Source of the DNA: Bolinopsis microptera
Taxonomy: Eukaryota > Ctenophora > Tentaculata > Lobata > Bolinopsidae
Assembly: GCF_026151205.1 (NCBI RefSeq)
Contig: NC_087076.1
Span: 14,555,675-14,619,674 of the forward strand
DNA length: 64,000 nucleotides
Direction: 5' to 3'
A model generated the notes under the pieces. That model ran no database searches. It was given only the letters and a program-made list of their open reading frames with translations, and had not been told where the DNA came from. The position numbers were made by a program, and so were the translations under genes. Below, piece by piece: positions 1 through 10,519 of this stretch (its first letter is position 1; each line of letters starts with the position of its first letter).

Positions 1-1272
1 GTCCTCCAACTCATGGATCTGTTCACCTGTGGGTAGGGAGATGCCTTCAAAAACGGCTCTTGCTCCCTTCTTCACCTTCACCACGGCACATTTCTCTAGC
101 CCAAATTCCATTTTTATGTCACTGCTGAACTCTGCTGTGGTATTAACCAGTGTGTGCATTTCGTCTTCACTCTCGGCATACAACTTGAGGTCGTCCATAT
201 ATAGCCTATGCGACACTTTCGGTTGACCTCCTCTCTCCAGAGAGTATCCTATGTCATGCTTATTCAAAAGAATGGACAGGGGTATAAGACTAATGATAAA
301 GTGGATAGGTGAGACTGAGTCTCCTTGGAATAGACCTCTAGTAATTTTAATTCTCCCAAGGGAAACTTTACCAAGCATCAGGTTAACATACGATTGTTTG
401 AAGGAGGCTTCAAACAGGTCTATGATGCATGAAGAGATGCCACACATGGTCAAACAAGATAGAATCCAGGAGTGTGGGACGCTATCATACGCCTTCTTGT
501 AGTCTATAAACGTCATGTTCAGGTTCCGCTTCCTTCGTTTACAGTTCTTCAGGATGAGTTTGTCTATCATTAACTGTTCTTTACATCCTCTACTCTTCTT
601 CTTGCACCCTTTCTGCTCAGGGGGGAGGAGCTTTTGCTGGTCTAAATGGTGGTAAATGGAATCTGAGATTAGACCAGTGAACAGTTTCCACATAGCTGAT
701 AAGCAAGTAATCGGTCTGAAATTGCCTGGGATGGGTCCTTTCGAGTGGTCCTTGATGAGCAGGTACGTGCGTCCCAATGTCATCCAGTCTGGGATATCAG
801 CGTTGGTTAGGCAATTCATAAGTTGATCTGCAATCCTATTGTGGAGTTCTTTAAAGTGCTTTATCCAATAAGCATGCAGTCCGTCTGTACCAGGAGAGGA
901 CCAATTAGTCATTTTCTTCACTCTTTCTGCAACCAGGGTGTTAGTTATAACAAACTGTCTCTGTTCATCTGCTGAGGCTAGTGCTGTTCTGACATCCGGT
1001 AACCATTCAGCATCACTGTTGTGTTCAACCGGCTGCTCCCATATGTTCTTCCAGAACTTCAGACAAGAATCCTTGTCAGCCTCAGGGTGGGAGATATCCT
1101 GTTCTTCAGGGTTTGTTTGAAGGTTTCTGTAGAACTGCCTCTGGTTGTTTCCAAACAACTTGTTCTGGTGGTATCGTTCGCATCTTTTATTAAATCTCTT
1201 TATCTTAGCTGCTTTTGCGCGAAGACGTTGCTTGAGCTCCTCAATGATGCATGGTATACCCTTTTTCTTCTT
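1..1272 (-). CDS. Non-LTR retrotransposon reverse transcriptase, partial (runs off left edge)
   Basis: On the minus strand an open frame runs without a stop from about 1272 to base 1, so the element continues outside the window. I translated it across the whole stretch. It reads as a non-LTR reverse transcriptase: WSSPGTDGLHAYW, then FRPITCLSAMWKLFTG, FIDYKKAYDSVPHSW, the GLFQGDSVSPIH fingers-palm motif and the catalytic YMDDLKLY box at about 190-210. Upstream of 1272 the frame enters an AT-rich microsatellite with stops, so the 5' end is truncated or the satellite was inserted. The RT style resembles the R2/R4-type elements next door, but no endonuclease is visible in this part, so the clade is inferred. 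Confidence 0.85.
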
Positions 1273-1276
1273 ATTA

Positions 1277-1334
1277 TTATTATTATTATATTACTAATAT
1301 TACTAATATTACAAATATTACTAATATTACTAAG
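1277..1334. repeat. ATT and ATTACTAAT microsatellite
   Basis: A short (ATT)n run passes into copies of a 9-bp unit ATTACTAAT. It lies between the 5' end of the first retrotransposon and the 3' end of the second. The same 9-mer occurs at 4636-4687, on the other side of the second element, which suggests insertion into this satellite. Confidence 0.85.
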
Positions 1335-4300
1335 AGAAAATACTACAATATAATCAAGGTACGATGTTGGATACCTGAGTTCTATATCTTTCGATAGCAA
1401 CTCCATCTATGTATCTGCTTAGCTTCCATCACTGATCCTGGTACTTGAGATTCCAGGTGTGGCTTTAAACAATGTTTTAATGGCCCAACACTCAGCTCAC
1501 TCAGTTGATGGTAGAACAGTGGGTCTTTGTGCGATGTTGTAGCAGGGACTCCACTTCTTGTTTTCTCTTGCTAACCAGATTGCATAGGAACATCTGAGAG
1601 CAACCAAAGCCGCCTCTTGGAACACTGCTTTCTTTACTCTCTTTGTAACACCAAAGTAGTTTAGTAGGGCTGGTAAGGTATGATGCCAGAAGCCTCTACA
1701 CCCAACCTCTACCGTAAAAAGCTGAGCTTTCCACCCACTGCCATGCAGCCCAGGAATAAGCTCTCTGTTGTAACGTGCTTGTTTACGTTCTACTTGGTCA
1801 CTAAAGTTACTCTCGTCACCAACTGTCAACTCTACTAATATGACCACCTTTCCTTTATCAGACCAGACTACAATATCGGGACGTTCTGCAGTTCCGTAGA
1901 TGTGCTGGGGGAACTGTGCTGGGAGGTCATCTTCGTCCCAGATAATCTGCCAATCTTGGTCTTTCTCAAAAGGGCTCTCTCTTTTCATCTTCGTCTTCGG
2001 TTTTTGGTAACAGCTGCTAGATGACTTGAAGCCTGTCCAGTCCTGAACTTCAAGTTTAAAATCTTTGTTGTTGAACTTCTCGATTTGATCCAGTAGGGAT
2101 TTCGCAATGACCCGCAGCACGTTGTCATGCCTCCAATTGTATCGTTTGTTGTTCAGCGAGAAGTTGCAAGCTACCAAAATGTGCTTAATGTTGCAGTGTC
2201 TCCATCCGCAAAGTGGACAGTGTCCTGTGTCAGCATAGTTCCACAGGCTCATGTTTGCTGGAGTATTTGCAACGTCATGGGTTGCATTGAGGTGGAACTT
2301 AAGAAGAGCAGGGCTCATCTTGTAGTTGTAAATAAGGTTGTTCCAACCTAGGTCTAGCTGCATGGTGTTTTCCCATGTTAAGAATTGTCCTTGAACTCCC
2401 TTGTCTACCAGTGTCAACAGGATATCCTGCTCTGAGATGTGGGATACCAGTTCTTTCAGTTTTTCCTTTTCACTGGCTACACTCCTCTTGGATCCCAAGC
2501 CCATCCTGCCTTGCACTGTTACCCCTACTAACTCTCTGAAGTAGAGATCTCTTTCTCTAGCACTCAGCTCATTAGTGTAACCCCACCGACTGCTCCCTTC
2601 TTGTTTCTTGGCCCTGTGCTCGTAGACCTCCTTAACTTTAGGATCCTTGCTGTTCTTTAGAGAGTAACCTTTGGACACCTGAAGGAACTTGTATAAGTCC
2701 GATAGTCTTTTAAGATTCAATCCAAAGCAATCCTTATTTCTGTAAAGCACACTGACAGTAATTGTCTTTGTTACACCTAGCCATTTCTTCAGATACTTCG
2801 TACATATTGCTTCAAGATCTTTGACAAAACTAACCGGGAGATTGTAGATCATCAGGTCCCAGGAGAGCTTGCTGGTTAGGAGGTTGTTGTAAATCCAGCA
2901 TTTCATCACTCCATTAAGGCCTGATCCGTCCACTGCCTGAAACAGTGTAATCAGTTTGTCTTCTATCAGCTTCTTGGTATCTTTGAGGCCCAGATCCACA
3001 TATATCCAATGGCCAAGAAACTTCATCGGTGTATTTCCAATAAACTGGATTTGAGCTCCATCTATGAAAATTTCAGGGTCATAGGACACATACCTTCCAT
3101 CTATAACCTTCATCCCCAGGGATACGCATTTACTCGGCTTGGCTTTCATTTTCCTTGACCAAGTAAGAAATCTTTCCATCACATCTATTAGCTTCTTCAT
3201 CTTTTCCAGCCTGGGAGACATCAGAGTTAGGTCGTCAGCAAAAGCACGACTTGACGTGCTGCTAGAACTAAAAGACGGCTTGTAACCCAAGTCGCTTTGA
3301 TTTTTCAGGAGATCCAATAGTAGGTTGAAAACTATTAAGAACAGTACAACCGATAGAGGGTCGCCCTGAAAAAGACCTAACATATAAAAGAACCAGTTTG
3401 TTTTCCAGTCCTTTGTCACCACTCTCACAATCAGCTCATCATAGTACTTAAACATATATTCTATGAGCCAGTTTGGGAACTTATAATGTCTTAGAGCATA
3501 TATTATCAAGTTGTGGGGAACCCGGCCGTAGGCGTTCATTAGGTCCACCCAAACTGCAAAGATCTGTCGTCTATTAGATTTGACATCCTTCAACTCTTCC
3601 ATCAGAGCCTGAGTATGCTCGAGGCAACCTGGTGTCTTACGCAGGAATCCTTTCTGGACAGACGTGGCTATGTAGCTATTGCTGACCATATACTCTAGCA
3701 TTCTGTCCGCTAGTAATCCCATCTGCAACTTCCCACTAGTGTTTGTTTTAGTGATGTTTCTGAACTTACTAGGGTCATCTAAATCCTCAGTTTTTGCTAT
3801 CAGAATGGCTTCACCTACTCGCCATTGCAGCGGGACTCTCTGGCTTTCCCATAGAGAATCCAGCAATTTGAATACTGCTTTCGCCATTCTGGGACATCTC
3901 TTATATACCAGATATGGGACTCCATTCGGACCAGGTGATGATTTATTTCTACGGCTTTTCAGCTTCGTTTGAAACTCATCCCAGTCCAATCTCTCCATCT
4001 CAAATGCAGTCTTTGGTACTGGGGCATCGGGCAGTCCTTTAAGCTTTACATATAGAGCACTTCTCTCCTTATCACAGTACTCATTCTTAAAGAATCTGTC
4101 AGCCACTTCCTTGGAGAAATTAGGGGGTTTGTTCTTCTTATCCCCGTCCAGCAGTTTCCTTCCAAATTGAAATGGGTTTTGTTTAAACTGTGACTGTTCC
4201 TTTTTGCTCTCCTTATTCTTCTTCTTCCTGAGCTCATTACGACGGCTTTTGTTGTGTAAGCGCACGAGTCTCAGGTACTCAGTCTTAGCTTGAGCCAACA

Positions 4301-4635
4301 TATTCTGATCATTGCTTCTCCTAGCATCTTTCTTGTTTCTCTTAGCCTCTCTCTTGGCCAAGCGAATAACTTTTGTCTCCTTGTTCTCCTTTTCCTTCTG
4401 GGGAACACGAGGTTTCTTCGCTTCCTCTTCACCTAATCTGCTTTCCAGATAGCTGTATACCAGCTTTTCTACCTTCTCCAGTCGGGACTCCACGTCCTCT
4501 GCTGCTACATTGTTCACCAAAACAATCAGGTCTTCATCAATTCCCTTCCATACTCCCTTCTCTGCTGCTGTTGGTAGTTTAAGTTTCTTTGTGACCTCCA
4601 TCACTATGGCAGGCGGTTCTAAGTCTTCTTTTTTT
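1335..4635 (-). mobile_element. R4/Dong-like non-LTR retrotransposon in a 9-bp satellite
   Basis: The body runs from the satellite at 4636-4687 (5' side) to the satellite at 1277-1334 (3' side). It contains one long ORF and a 3' untranslated region of about 160 bases at 1335-1496. No poly-A tail is present. R4-clade Dong elements are known to insert into TAA repeats, so the flanks fit that clade. Exact ends are uncertain because element and satellite merge. Confidence 0.7.
1497..4601 (-). CDS. R2/R4-type retrotransposon polyprotein (RT + CCHC + restriction-like endonuclease)
   Basis: Intact ORF of about 1034 residues; the first ATG is at 4601, preceded by an in-frame GTG. Residues 50-150 are very basic and Lys-rich. 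The RT core includes SSPGPNGVPYLVYKRCP, FAVWVDLMNAYGRVPHN, LFQGDPLSVVLF and the catalytic FADD at about residue 455. After the thumb comes a CCHC knuckle (CPLC, then H and C in HILVAC, about 790-805), then RPDIVVW and VELTV (about 905-925), matching the PD-(D/E)xK restriction-like endonuclease of R2, R4/Dong and NeSL elements. No N-terminal zinc finger is seen, although the frame stays open upstream through the microsatellite. Function: target-primed reverse transcription. The element may be autonomous, since no break is visible. Confidence 0.92.
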   Translation of the reverse strand: MEVTKKLKLPTAAEKGVWKGIDEDLIVLVNNVAAEDVESRLEKVEKLVYSYLESRLGEEEAKKPRVPQKEKENKETKVIRLAKREAKRNKKDARRSNDQNMLAQAKTEYLRLVRLHNKSRRNELRKKKNKESKKEQSQFKQNPFQFGRKLLDGDKKNKPPNFSKEVADRFFKNEYCDKERSALYVKLKGLPDAPVPKTAFEMERLDWDEFQTKLKSRRNKSSPGPNGVPYLVYKRCPRMAKAVFKLLDSLWESQRVPLQWRVGEAILIAKTEDLDDPSKFRNITKTNTSGKLQMGLLADRMLEYMVSNSYIATSVQKGFLRKTPGCLEHTQALMEELKDVKSNRRQIFAVWVDLMNAYGRVPHNLIIYALRHYKFPNWLIEYMFKYYDELIVRVVTKDWKTNWFFYMLGLFQGDPLSVVLFLIVFNLLLDLLKNQSDLGYKPSFSSSSTSSRAFADDLTLMSPRLEKMKKLIDVMERFLTWSRKMKAKPSKCVSLGMKVIDGRYVSYDPEIFIDGAQIQFIGNTPMKFLGHWIYVDLGLKDTKKLIEDKLITLFQAVDGSGLNGVMKCWIYNNLLTSKLSWDLMIYNLPVSFVKDLEAICTKYLKKWLGVTKTITVSVLYRNKDCFGLNLKRLSDLYKFLQVSKGYSLKNSKDPKVKEVYEHRAKKQEGSSRWGYTNELSARERDLYFRELVGVTVQGRMGLGSKRSVASEKEKLKELVSHISEQDILLTLVDKGVQGQFLTWENTMQLDLGWNNLIYNYKMSPALLKFHLNATHDVANTPANMSLWNYADTGHCPLCGWRHCNIKHILVACNFSLNNKRYNWRHDNVLRVIAKSLLDQIEKFNNKDFKLEVQDWTGFKSSSSCYQKPKTKMKRESPFEKDQDWQIIWDEDDLPAQFPQHIYGTAERPDIVVWSDKGKVVILVELTVGDESNFSDQVERKQARYNRELIPGLHGSGWKAQLFTVEVGCRGFWHHTLPALLNYFGVTKRVKKAVFQEAALVALRCSYAIWLARENKKWSPCYNIAQRPTVLPSTE

Positions 4636-4687
4636 AATATTACAAATATTACTAATATTACTAATATTACTAATATTACTAATATTA
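4636..4687. repeat. ATTACTAAT microsatellite
   Basis: About five to six tandem copies of the 9-bp ATTACTAAT unit, the same unit as at 1277-1334. It separates the 5' end of one R2/R4-type element from the 3' end of the next. Confidence 0.9.
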
Positions 4688-5322
4688 CAGAGTTGAGACA
4701 CAGTTAATAAACTGCGGAGTGACTAAAATGCTATACAGCAAAAACAGAAAGCTCCAACCAAACACTCCACCTACTGATCCTAACCACCCTAACAACTCTC
4801 AAGCTCTCTCTCTTCAACCCTCATTCCCTCACTCCTCTTGGTGCACAAAACCATTCCAACCTATGTATGTCCCCCTTACGGGTTCCACAAGCCCAACGGT
4901 ACATAGTTAGACGAAAAACAGAGAAGCCTTGATTGCCAGATCAAGGACTGCATCAGTAGCAGCGAAATACGGATATACCTTCTCCCTTACAGTCAGCGAG
5001 CTGACAACTATCTGACTGTGTCTTTTAGGCCTTGCCACACCACCTTCGCTATTGCATCCGCTCGCCCGTATTCACTGACACATGCCACACCTGGGTTTAG
5101 TATGAAGATGTACGCATATTCACCCAAGATGCGGAGATGCCTCAGTTTAGCAAGTTGAGATACAACAGCAAACTCACAGGAGCCTGGATCAGAATCATCA
5201 GTTACCAACCTGACACCGTTTCGGGGCTTTAATCGCAATACGGTTTCCTGTCAGGCGCCCCAGCAGTCCACCCTTGAACCACCATCTGATCCGAGAGTCA
5301 CTTGAGGAGACCCGTTAGAGCT
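4688..5322. repeat. 635-bp direct repeat, copy 1 (3' end of the second R2-type element)
   Basis: This stretch recurs with constant spacing (4361 bp) at 9049-9683 and appears identical wherever I compared it. On the minus strand it lies downstream of the 5377-8643 ORF and is best read as its 3' untranslated region. It has no coding potential of its own; the short frames inside it are the same in both copies. Confidence 0.9.
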
Positions 5323-5376
5323 CGCAATTGGCGACGAGATAACGTTTATGGTACCTCTAGATGTTATAGTGAACTC

Positions 5377-8300
5377 TCAAGCTCCAACCTTCCTGAACTC
5401 CCACTCCCTCTTTCTCGATAACAAGTAAATCCATCTGGAACAGTGGGCTGCCTCTTTCCCACTGTCCCGTACCAGCTTCTTCAGCTCTCTTCCCCTAAAA
5501 CCAATCCTCCTCGCAGCTCTCTCCAAACTCTGCGCAACCACTCCCCTAGCTCCAACTTCGACTGCGGCATTATAACAGCACCAACCTTTCGCCTGAATCT
5601 CAGCCTGCAGACCACTGTATCGGTCGAGTTTGTACTCGTGCGATTCAGCGATCCGCTCTTCAGATGGTACTGTTAGCTCCCACCAAATAACTGTCTTTGC
5701 CGACCTTGAGAATATCACAAGGTCCGGCCTCAGCCGTGTTTCCACAATCTCACTGGGAAACTTAAGCTGCCCCTCAAGGTCTGACAGCACTATCCAATCC
5801 CGATACCCACTCAGGATCCCAAAACCACGACTCTCCTTCCGGTCGTCTGTACCTGCTTTTCTCCTCCCAGCAGGAACAAAATCAATGAACTGTCTTCCAT
5901 TGCCGGCCTTGTTCTTATAAGTGTTCACTCGGCGATCACAATGGAAGACAACCTGTTCAGAGATCTGCTTCAGAACCTTGTCGTGCCGCCATCTATACCT
6001 TCCTTGACTAAGGGCCACCTTACACCCAGCCAAAATGTGCTGAATGGTGCCCATCCTCTCCTCACATAACTTGCACTTCCCATCCTCATCTTCACTCCAC
6101 TTGGAAACCATAGAGGGGGTTAAGAGGGTGCCGTACACAGCACTTAGCATGAACCCAATAAGTGAGTCACCATACTTAAAAAGTGTATGCCAGCTCAAAT
6201 CCGTCTTCATTACGAGCTCTCTCCACTCACCCCACCTGCTCTGCATCTCCAGAGAACCTACTTGCACCTCCCTCTCTCTTTCAATGTTCTCCTTCACTCT
6301 CAGCATAACCTCCCTCTCTCTTTCCCGCTCATCCATCCTCTCCCAAGGTTTTTTCCAGTCACCAAAACCGATGCCAACTCTTTTTTGAGGTTGCACCATC
6401 CCTCGCACCGATTCACAGACCAAATCTCTTCTGGCCTCTTCCAGTTCTGTCTCAGGCCTCCAAACTCTACCAGAACGAACTTGGGGCTGGACTGCTTTAA
6501 TCAGGTCATCCTTAGATGTCTGATAAGATTGCAACAGTCGACATTTCTCTATCTTCCATGTATCTGTCAAGCTGCTCACCGGTAAGGCCACACTGGATGA
6601 TTGACTGAACAGACAAAGACCACTCAGAGTGTGCCCCACCCCTAACCACTTTCTGAGGAAACTATTGGTATTCTGTTCCCATCTGGTAACTGTTGTGATC
6701 GGAATATCATAGATGGCAAGAGGCCACTTCAGTTTTGGAAGGACCATGTACTGATATCCCCAGCACTTCTGGAGTCCAGTAAGGGAACTTTCATCGAGTC
6801 TCCGAAGAAAAGTGTTAAGGTCGACCTTGGTTGAGTCGATGACTGATTTGTCATTTCCTTCCACTCTTATCCATCTCCCAAGGAATTTTATCGGCTTCTC
6901 TGACACATTCGGAATCACCTCACCACCCAACTGCAAACACAACTCTTCTCTCTCCACCTCCTCCTCTCCTACCACTACCTCCTCAACCCACCTCACAGCC
7001 ACTCCCTTCTTCAACACCAGTGCTCTGGACTTGGACGACTTTAACTTAAATCTGGACCAGTCCACGTACTTCTGAAACACATTGAGTAACGTTTGCATAT
7101 CTTCTGCACGTGCGGTGGTCAGACAGCTATCGTCCATAAACAGCTTCAGAGTTGGTATTGGTGTGTCATCCTTGATGTACTCAATGCTTCTCGGAACCTT
7201 AGACTTTAGGTGTTCATGCCCAAGGTTCATGCACAAGACAAACAAGATGACTGATATCACACACCCCATGAAGATTCCTATCTCAAACTGCTGCCAGTCT
7301 GATGTCACCGTTCTTGAGGAGAACCTTCCAAATACCCCGGAGAAGTACCGTAGGATAATGTTGATAACCTTCTCAGGGACGTTGTAGAAACGGAGGGCCC
7401 TGGCAATCAGAACATGGGGTACCGCTCCGTAAGCGTTAGCCAGGTCAAGCCAAACTACACTCAGATCCTTCTTCTTGACCTTTGCCTCCTTCAGTACCTC
7501 CCACATGGCACCAAAATGCTCCGTGCACCCACGGACGCCTGGCACACCACCCTTCTGTATAGAGAGGTCTACATATCCATTCGAGACAACAAAGCTGGTC
7601 AACCTCTTCGCCAGGATCGCCAAATAGATCTTCCCTTGAATGTTACCCAGGGAAATAGGCCGTCCTGAACTTGGTGAAAAGTCACCATCCGCCTTTGGGA
7701 TGTAGACACCCTCGAAATACCTACAATTGTCAGGATATTCTTCTAACTTATATCCAGTTCTTAGCAGGTCCCAGAGATTCTTGGCAATACCAGGACATCT
7801 CTTGTACACTGTGTACGGGATCCCGTTATTACCCGGGGCACTCTTGCTCCTTGCCTTCTTTACAACCTCCTCAAACTCCTTCTTGGATACCGTTGTGAGG
7901 TCAAAGGCAACAGAGGGTTCAGGAGCACACTCAGGCAGACCCTCAAGTATACCAAGGGGCTGCTGCCGGGCTGGATCTCCGTACGTTCTGGCCAAGTGAT
8001 CATCTAGCTCCTCCTTTGAACACTTAAGCTCACCCACTGGACTTGGATTTAGCACTCCCTTGACTGTCTTGAAAGGGTCGCGTCCAAAATCCCCTCTAAC
8101 TCTCCTTATCTCTCTCTGCTTCTGTCTCCTTTTCTCAGCCCTCCTCAACTTCATCAAACGACCAGCTAACACTCTCAATAATGCCTCATAACCATCTTTC
8201 TCTATCTCACTCCTTGCCTTCCTTTTCTTCCTCCTCAACTGCTTCCTCTTTTCAATCAGGCTGTCAATCTCCTCCTTTCGCCTGTTCTTAAAGCTCATGG

Positions 8301-8643
8301 ACTTCTTTCCACTACCAGCACCTACTTCAACAATACCAAACAACTTGACACCCTCGCCGTACACTACATCACAATGACTCACCATCTTCTCTTGAAATGG
8401 TTTCCGCTTGAGAACCACTGCAAACTTCTCTACCACACACTCATCAAACTTACTCCATCGACCATCATTGGACGCCGGCCACTTCACCTTGTCTCTTTTG
8501 CTAGCAGGTGGTTCGACTGAAATTCTCTTGTCAAGGAGAGCCCGGATATCTCTAGCACTGTGGTTGTTTTCCTGGCTAGATACCTCCGTCGAAGTTACAG
8601 GCATACTGCCAGCCGACGACTCCCCTTCCCAAATGCACTTCAT
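5377..8643 (-). CDS. R2-type retrotransposon polyprotein (zinc finger + RT + CCHC + endonuclease)
   Basis: Intact ORF, 1088 residues from the first ATG. RT motifs are SAPGNNGIPYTVYKRCPG, SVVWLDLANAYGAVPH, FMGCVISVILFV and catalytic FMDD at about residue 504. A CCHC knuckle follows (CKLC then HILAGC, about 856), then RPDLVIF and WWELTVPSEE (about 984), the restriction-like endonuclease signature. The frame stays open upstream of this ATG to a stop at about 8796. That extension holds a zinc-finger-like motif (CICVCGRRF, then an H and a C, ending two codons into the annotated ORF) of the kind found at the N terminus of R2/R4 proteins. No ATG lies in the extension, so translation probably begins at a non-AUG codon or the finger is dispensable. 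Confidence 0.92.
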   Translation of the reverse strand: MKCIWEGESSAGSMPVTSTEVSSQENNHSARDIRALLDKRISVEPPASKRDKVKWPASNDGRWSKFDECVVEKFAVVLKRKPFQEKMVSHCDVVYGEGVKLFGIVEVGAGSGKKSMSFKNRRKEEIDSLIEKRKQLRRKKRKARSEIEKDGYEALLRVLAGRLMKLRRAEKRRQKQREIRRVRGDFGRDPFKTVKGVLNPSPVGELKCSKEELDDHLARTYGDPARQQPLGILEGLPECAPEPSVAFDLTTVSKKEFEEVVKKARSKSAPGNNGIPYTVYKRCPGIAKNLWDLLRTGYKLEEYPDNCRYFEGVYIPKADGDFSPSSGRPISLGNIQGKIYLAILAKRLTSFVVSNGYVDLSIQKGGVPGVRGCTEHFGAMWEVLKEAKVKKKDLSVVWLDLANAYGAVPHVLIARALRFYNVPEKVINIILRYFSGVFGRFSSRTVTSDWQQFEIGIFMGCVISVILFVLCMNLGHEHLKSKVPRSIEYIKDDTPIPTLKLFMDDSCLTTARAEDMQTLLNVFQKYVDWSRFKLKSSKSRALVLKKGVAVRWVEEVVVGEEEVEREELCLQLGGEVIPNVSEKPIKFLGRWIRVEGNDKSVIDSTKVDLNTFLRRLDESSLTGLQKCWGYQYMVLPKLKWPLAIYDIPITTVTRWEQNTNSFLRKWLGVGHTLSGLCLFSQSSSVALPVSSLTDTWKIEKCRLLQSYQTSKDDLIKAVQPQVRSGRVWRPETELEEARRDLVCESVRGMVQPQKRVGIGFGDWKKPWERMDEREREREVMLRVKENIEREREVQVGSLEMQSRWGEWRELVMKTDLSWHTLFKYGDSLIGFMLSAVYGTLLTPSMVSKWSEDEDGKCKLCEERMGTIQHILAGCKVALSQGRYRWRHDKVLKQISEQVVFHCDRRVNTYKNKAGNGRQFIDFVPAGRRKAGTDDRKESRGFGILSGYRDWIVLSDLEGQLKFPSEIVETRLRPDLVIFSRSAKTVIWWELTVPSEERIAESHEYKLDRYSGLQAEIQAKGWCCYNAAVEVGARGVVAQSLERAARRIGFRGRELKKLVRDSGKEAAHCSRWIYLLSRKREWEFRKVGA

Positions 8644-9048
8644 TCGACCCCGATGGATATTCCTGCCTTTGACTGTGTCAAACCGACGTCCACATACACA
8701 GATACAACTCTGTCCCTCTCCTGCTTCAACCGTCGAGGACTCTCGACTACCTAAGTTTGTCCTTTTCCGGAGTACAGGTAAGTGGAGGGATGCCTACAAA
8801 GCCTTTATTGTTAACCCGGGCAACTCGTCTCTAAATAAAGACTCCCGGGGCCTTAGAGAAGCAGGAGGCGTGGTACCGATGTAGGCTGAGGTAGCCACTT
8901 TTATGACCCCGTCTGACTTCTCTATTGCAGATCCGCTGCAGGCTCCGACCACTACCCAACCTAAGGACCAAAACCAGGCATACTATCTGTCTTATCATAT
9001 GGGTCTTACCCCATGGTAGCTGGCCTATCCCAGCAGTATTCAACAAAG

Positions 9049-9683
9049 CAGAGTTGAGACACAGTTAATAAACTGCGGAGTGACTAAAATGCTATACAGC
9101 AAAAACAGAAAGCTCCAACCAAACACTCCACCTACTGATCCTAACCACCCTAACAACTCTCAAGCTCTCTCTCTTCAACCCTCATTCCCTCACTCCTCTT
9201 GGTGCACAAAACCATTCCAACCTATGTATGTCCCCCTTACGGGTTCCACAAGCCCAACGGTACATAGTTAGACGAAAAACAGAGAAGCCTTGATTGCCAG
9301 ATCAAGGACTGCATCAGTAGCAGCGAAATACGGATATACCTTCTCCCTTACAGTCAGCGAGCTGACAACTATCTGACTGTGTCTTTTAGGCCTTGCCACA
9401 CCACCTTCGCTATTGCATCCGCTCGCCCGTATTCACTGACACATGCCACACCTGGGTTTAGTATGAAGATGTACGCATATTCACCCAAGATGCGGAGATG
9501 CCTCAGTTTAGCAAGTTGAGATACAACAGCAAACTCACAGGAGCCTGGATCAGAATCATCAGTTACCAACCTGACACCGTTTCGGGGCTTTAATCGCAAT
9601 ACGGTTTCCTGTCAGGCGCCCCAGCAGTCCACCCTTGAACCACCATCTGATCCGAGAGTCACTTGAGGAGACCCGTTAGAGCT
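9049..9683 (-). mobile_element. 5'-truncated R2-type element (635-bp direct repeat, copy 2)
   Basis: Same sequence as 4688-5322, oriented alike and directly upstream (on the minus strand) of the full-length element. It holds only the 3' untranslated region, so it is a severely 5'-truncated copy or the left end of a tandem array. Beyond 9684 the sequence becomes TAATATAAC-like repeats, again close to the 9-bp satellite. Confidence 0.8.
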
Positions 9684-10096
9684 GTTAGAGCTGTATCTAA
9701 TATAACTAATATAACTGCATAATTAAATGAATAGTTTGTACTCCTTCCATGTAGTGTACACTTAATACCGAACAATATGTCTAGACAGTAGACAGTAGAC
9801 ATAAGTAGTTAAAGCTTCAAAAGACTAATGCTCATGTTGTATGATCGCGGGAAAAGATTAAATTATATTAGGCGTGCAGAACTTGAAAAATCCTGCGCAC
9901 ATCTGAGGTGTCGCCATCGATCTGTATGTGGTTTAGATCATTTCATACTTTGCGCGGTGTTGTTTCGTGTTAACAATAACGATGCGTATCATGTCACGTC
10001 ATATTACTGCATCGTATGCCAACTTTATTGACTGTAATAAAATATTCTGTCTCGTCTTAGTTATTATTTGTATCTAACATAAACTAATACATTTTG

Positions 10097-10519
10097 ATGC
10101 TTACTCGACACATCTACAGCACCAACGACTTTCGAGCCTTTTATTTGATATACGATTCTTTAAAAGCATACCGCAATCTTGATATTAGTTGCTTCTTGAA
10201 TGTAATCAGTAACCGAGACCTTTATGCTCGTTGTGGGGTGACTCCATTAACAGAGAGGGTTGCTAAGTCTCGCTGGAAAATGCTCGGTCATATCCTTAGA
10301 AGTGATTGTAACTCCCCACCCCAACTAGCATTGAGTTTTACTGTTGAGAGTATGGAGAATATGAAAGGGAGAATTGGTAGACATCAGATCAGTATTTTCA
10401 AAACCATTTTGAGTGATTTAAATAAAAGAAATATGAATTTATGTTATTTGACAGATTTGACAGAACTTCGACATATAGCCTCGAACAGAAACCATTGGAG
10501 AAACTTGTTTAGTTTTTGA
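10097..10519 (+). pseudogene. 3' remnant of a LINE reverse transcriptase
   Basis: A frame of about 140 residues has the C-terminal signature of many LINE polymerases: SNRDLYARCGVTPLTERVAK followed by RWKMLGHILRSD, then a region with GRIGR. No RT catalytic core precedes it, so the copy is truncated at its 5' end. Downstream is an AT-rich tail with an AATAATAATAAAAAAA stretch near 10635-10650, consistent with a LINE 3' end. Identification rests on pattern only. Confidence 0.55.

Larger units (their letters stand above)
4688..9048 (-). mobile_element. R2-type non-LTR retrotransposon, apparently full length
   Basis: It comprises about 400 bases of 5' region (8644-9048), the long ORF, and a 3' untranslated region made of the 635-bp repeat. 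Its 5' end abuts another copy of the same 3' region (9049-9683), so two copies stand head to tail. R2 elements are known to carry a self-cleaving 5' RNA; I could not establish such a fold here. Confidence 0.75.

Noticed and set aside
4688-9683. LTR retrotransposon with 635-bp LTRs
   Set aside because: The ORF between them has RT, CCHC and restriction-like endonuclease of non-LTR type, and no protease, RNase H or integrase. The repeat behaves as a 3' untranslated region.
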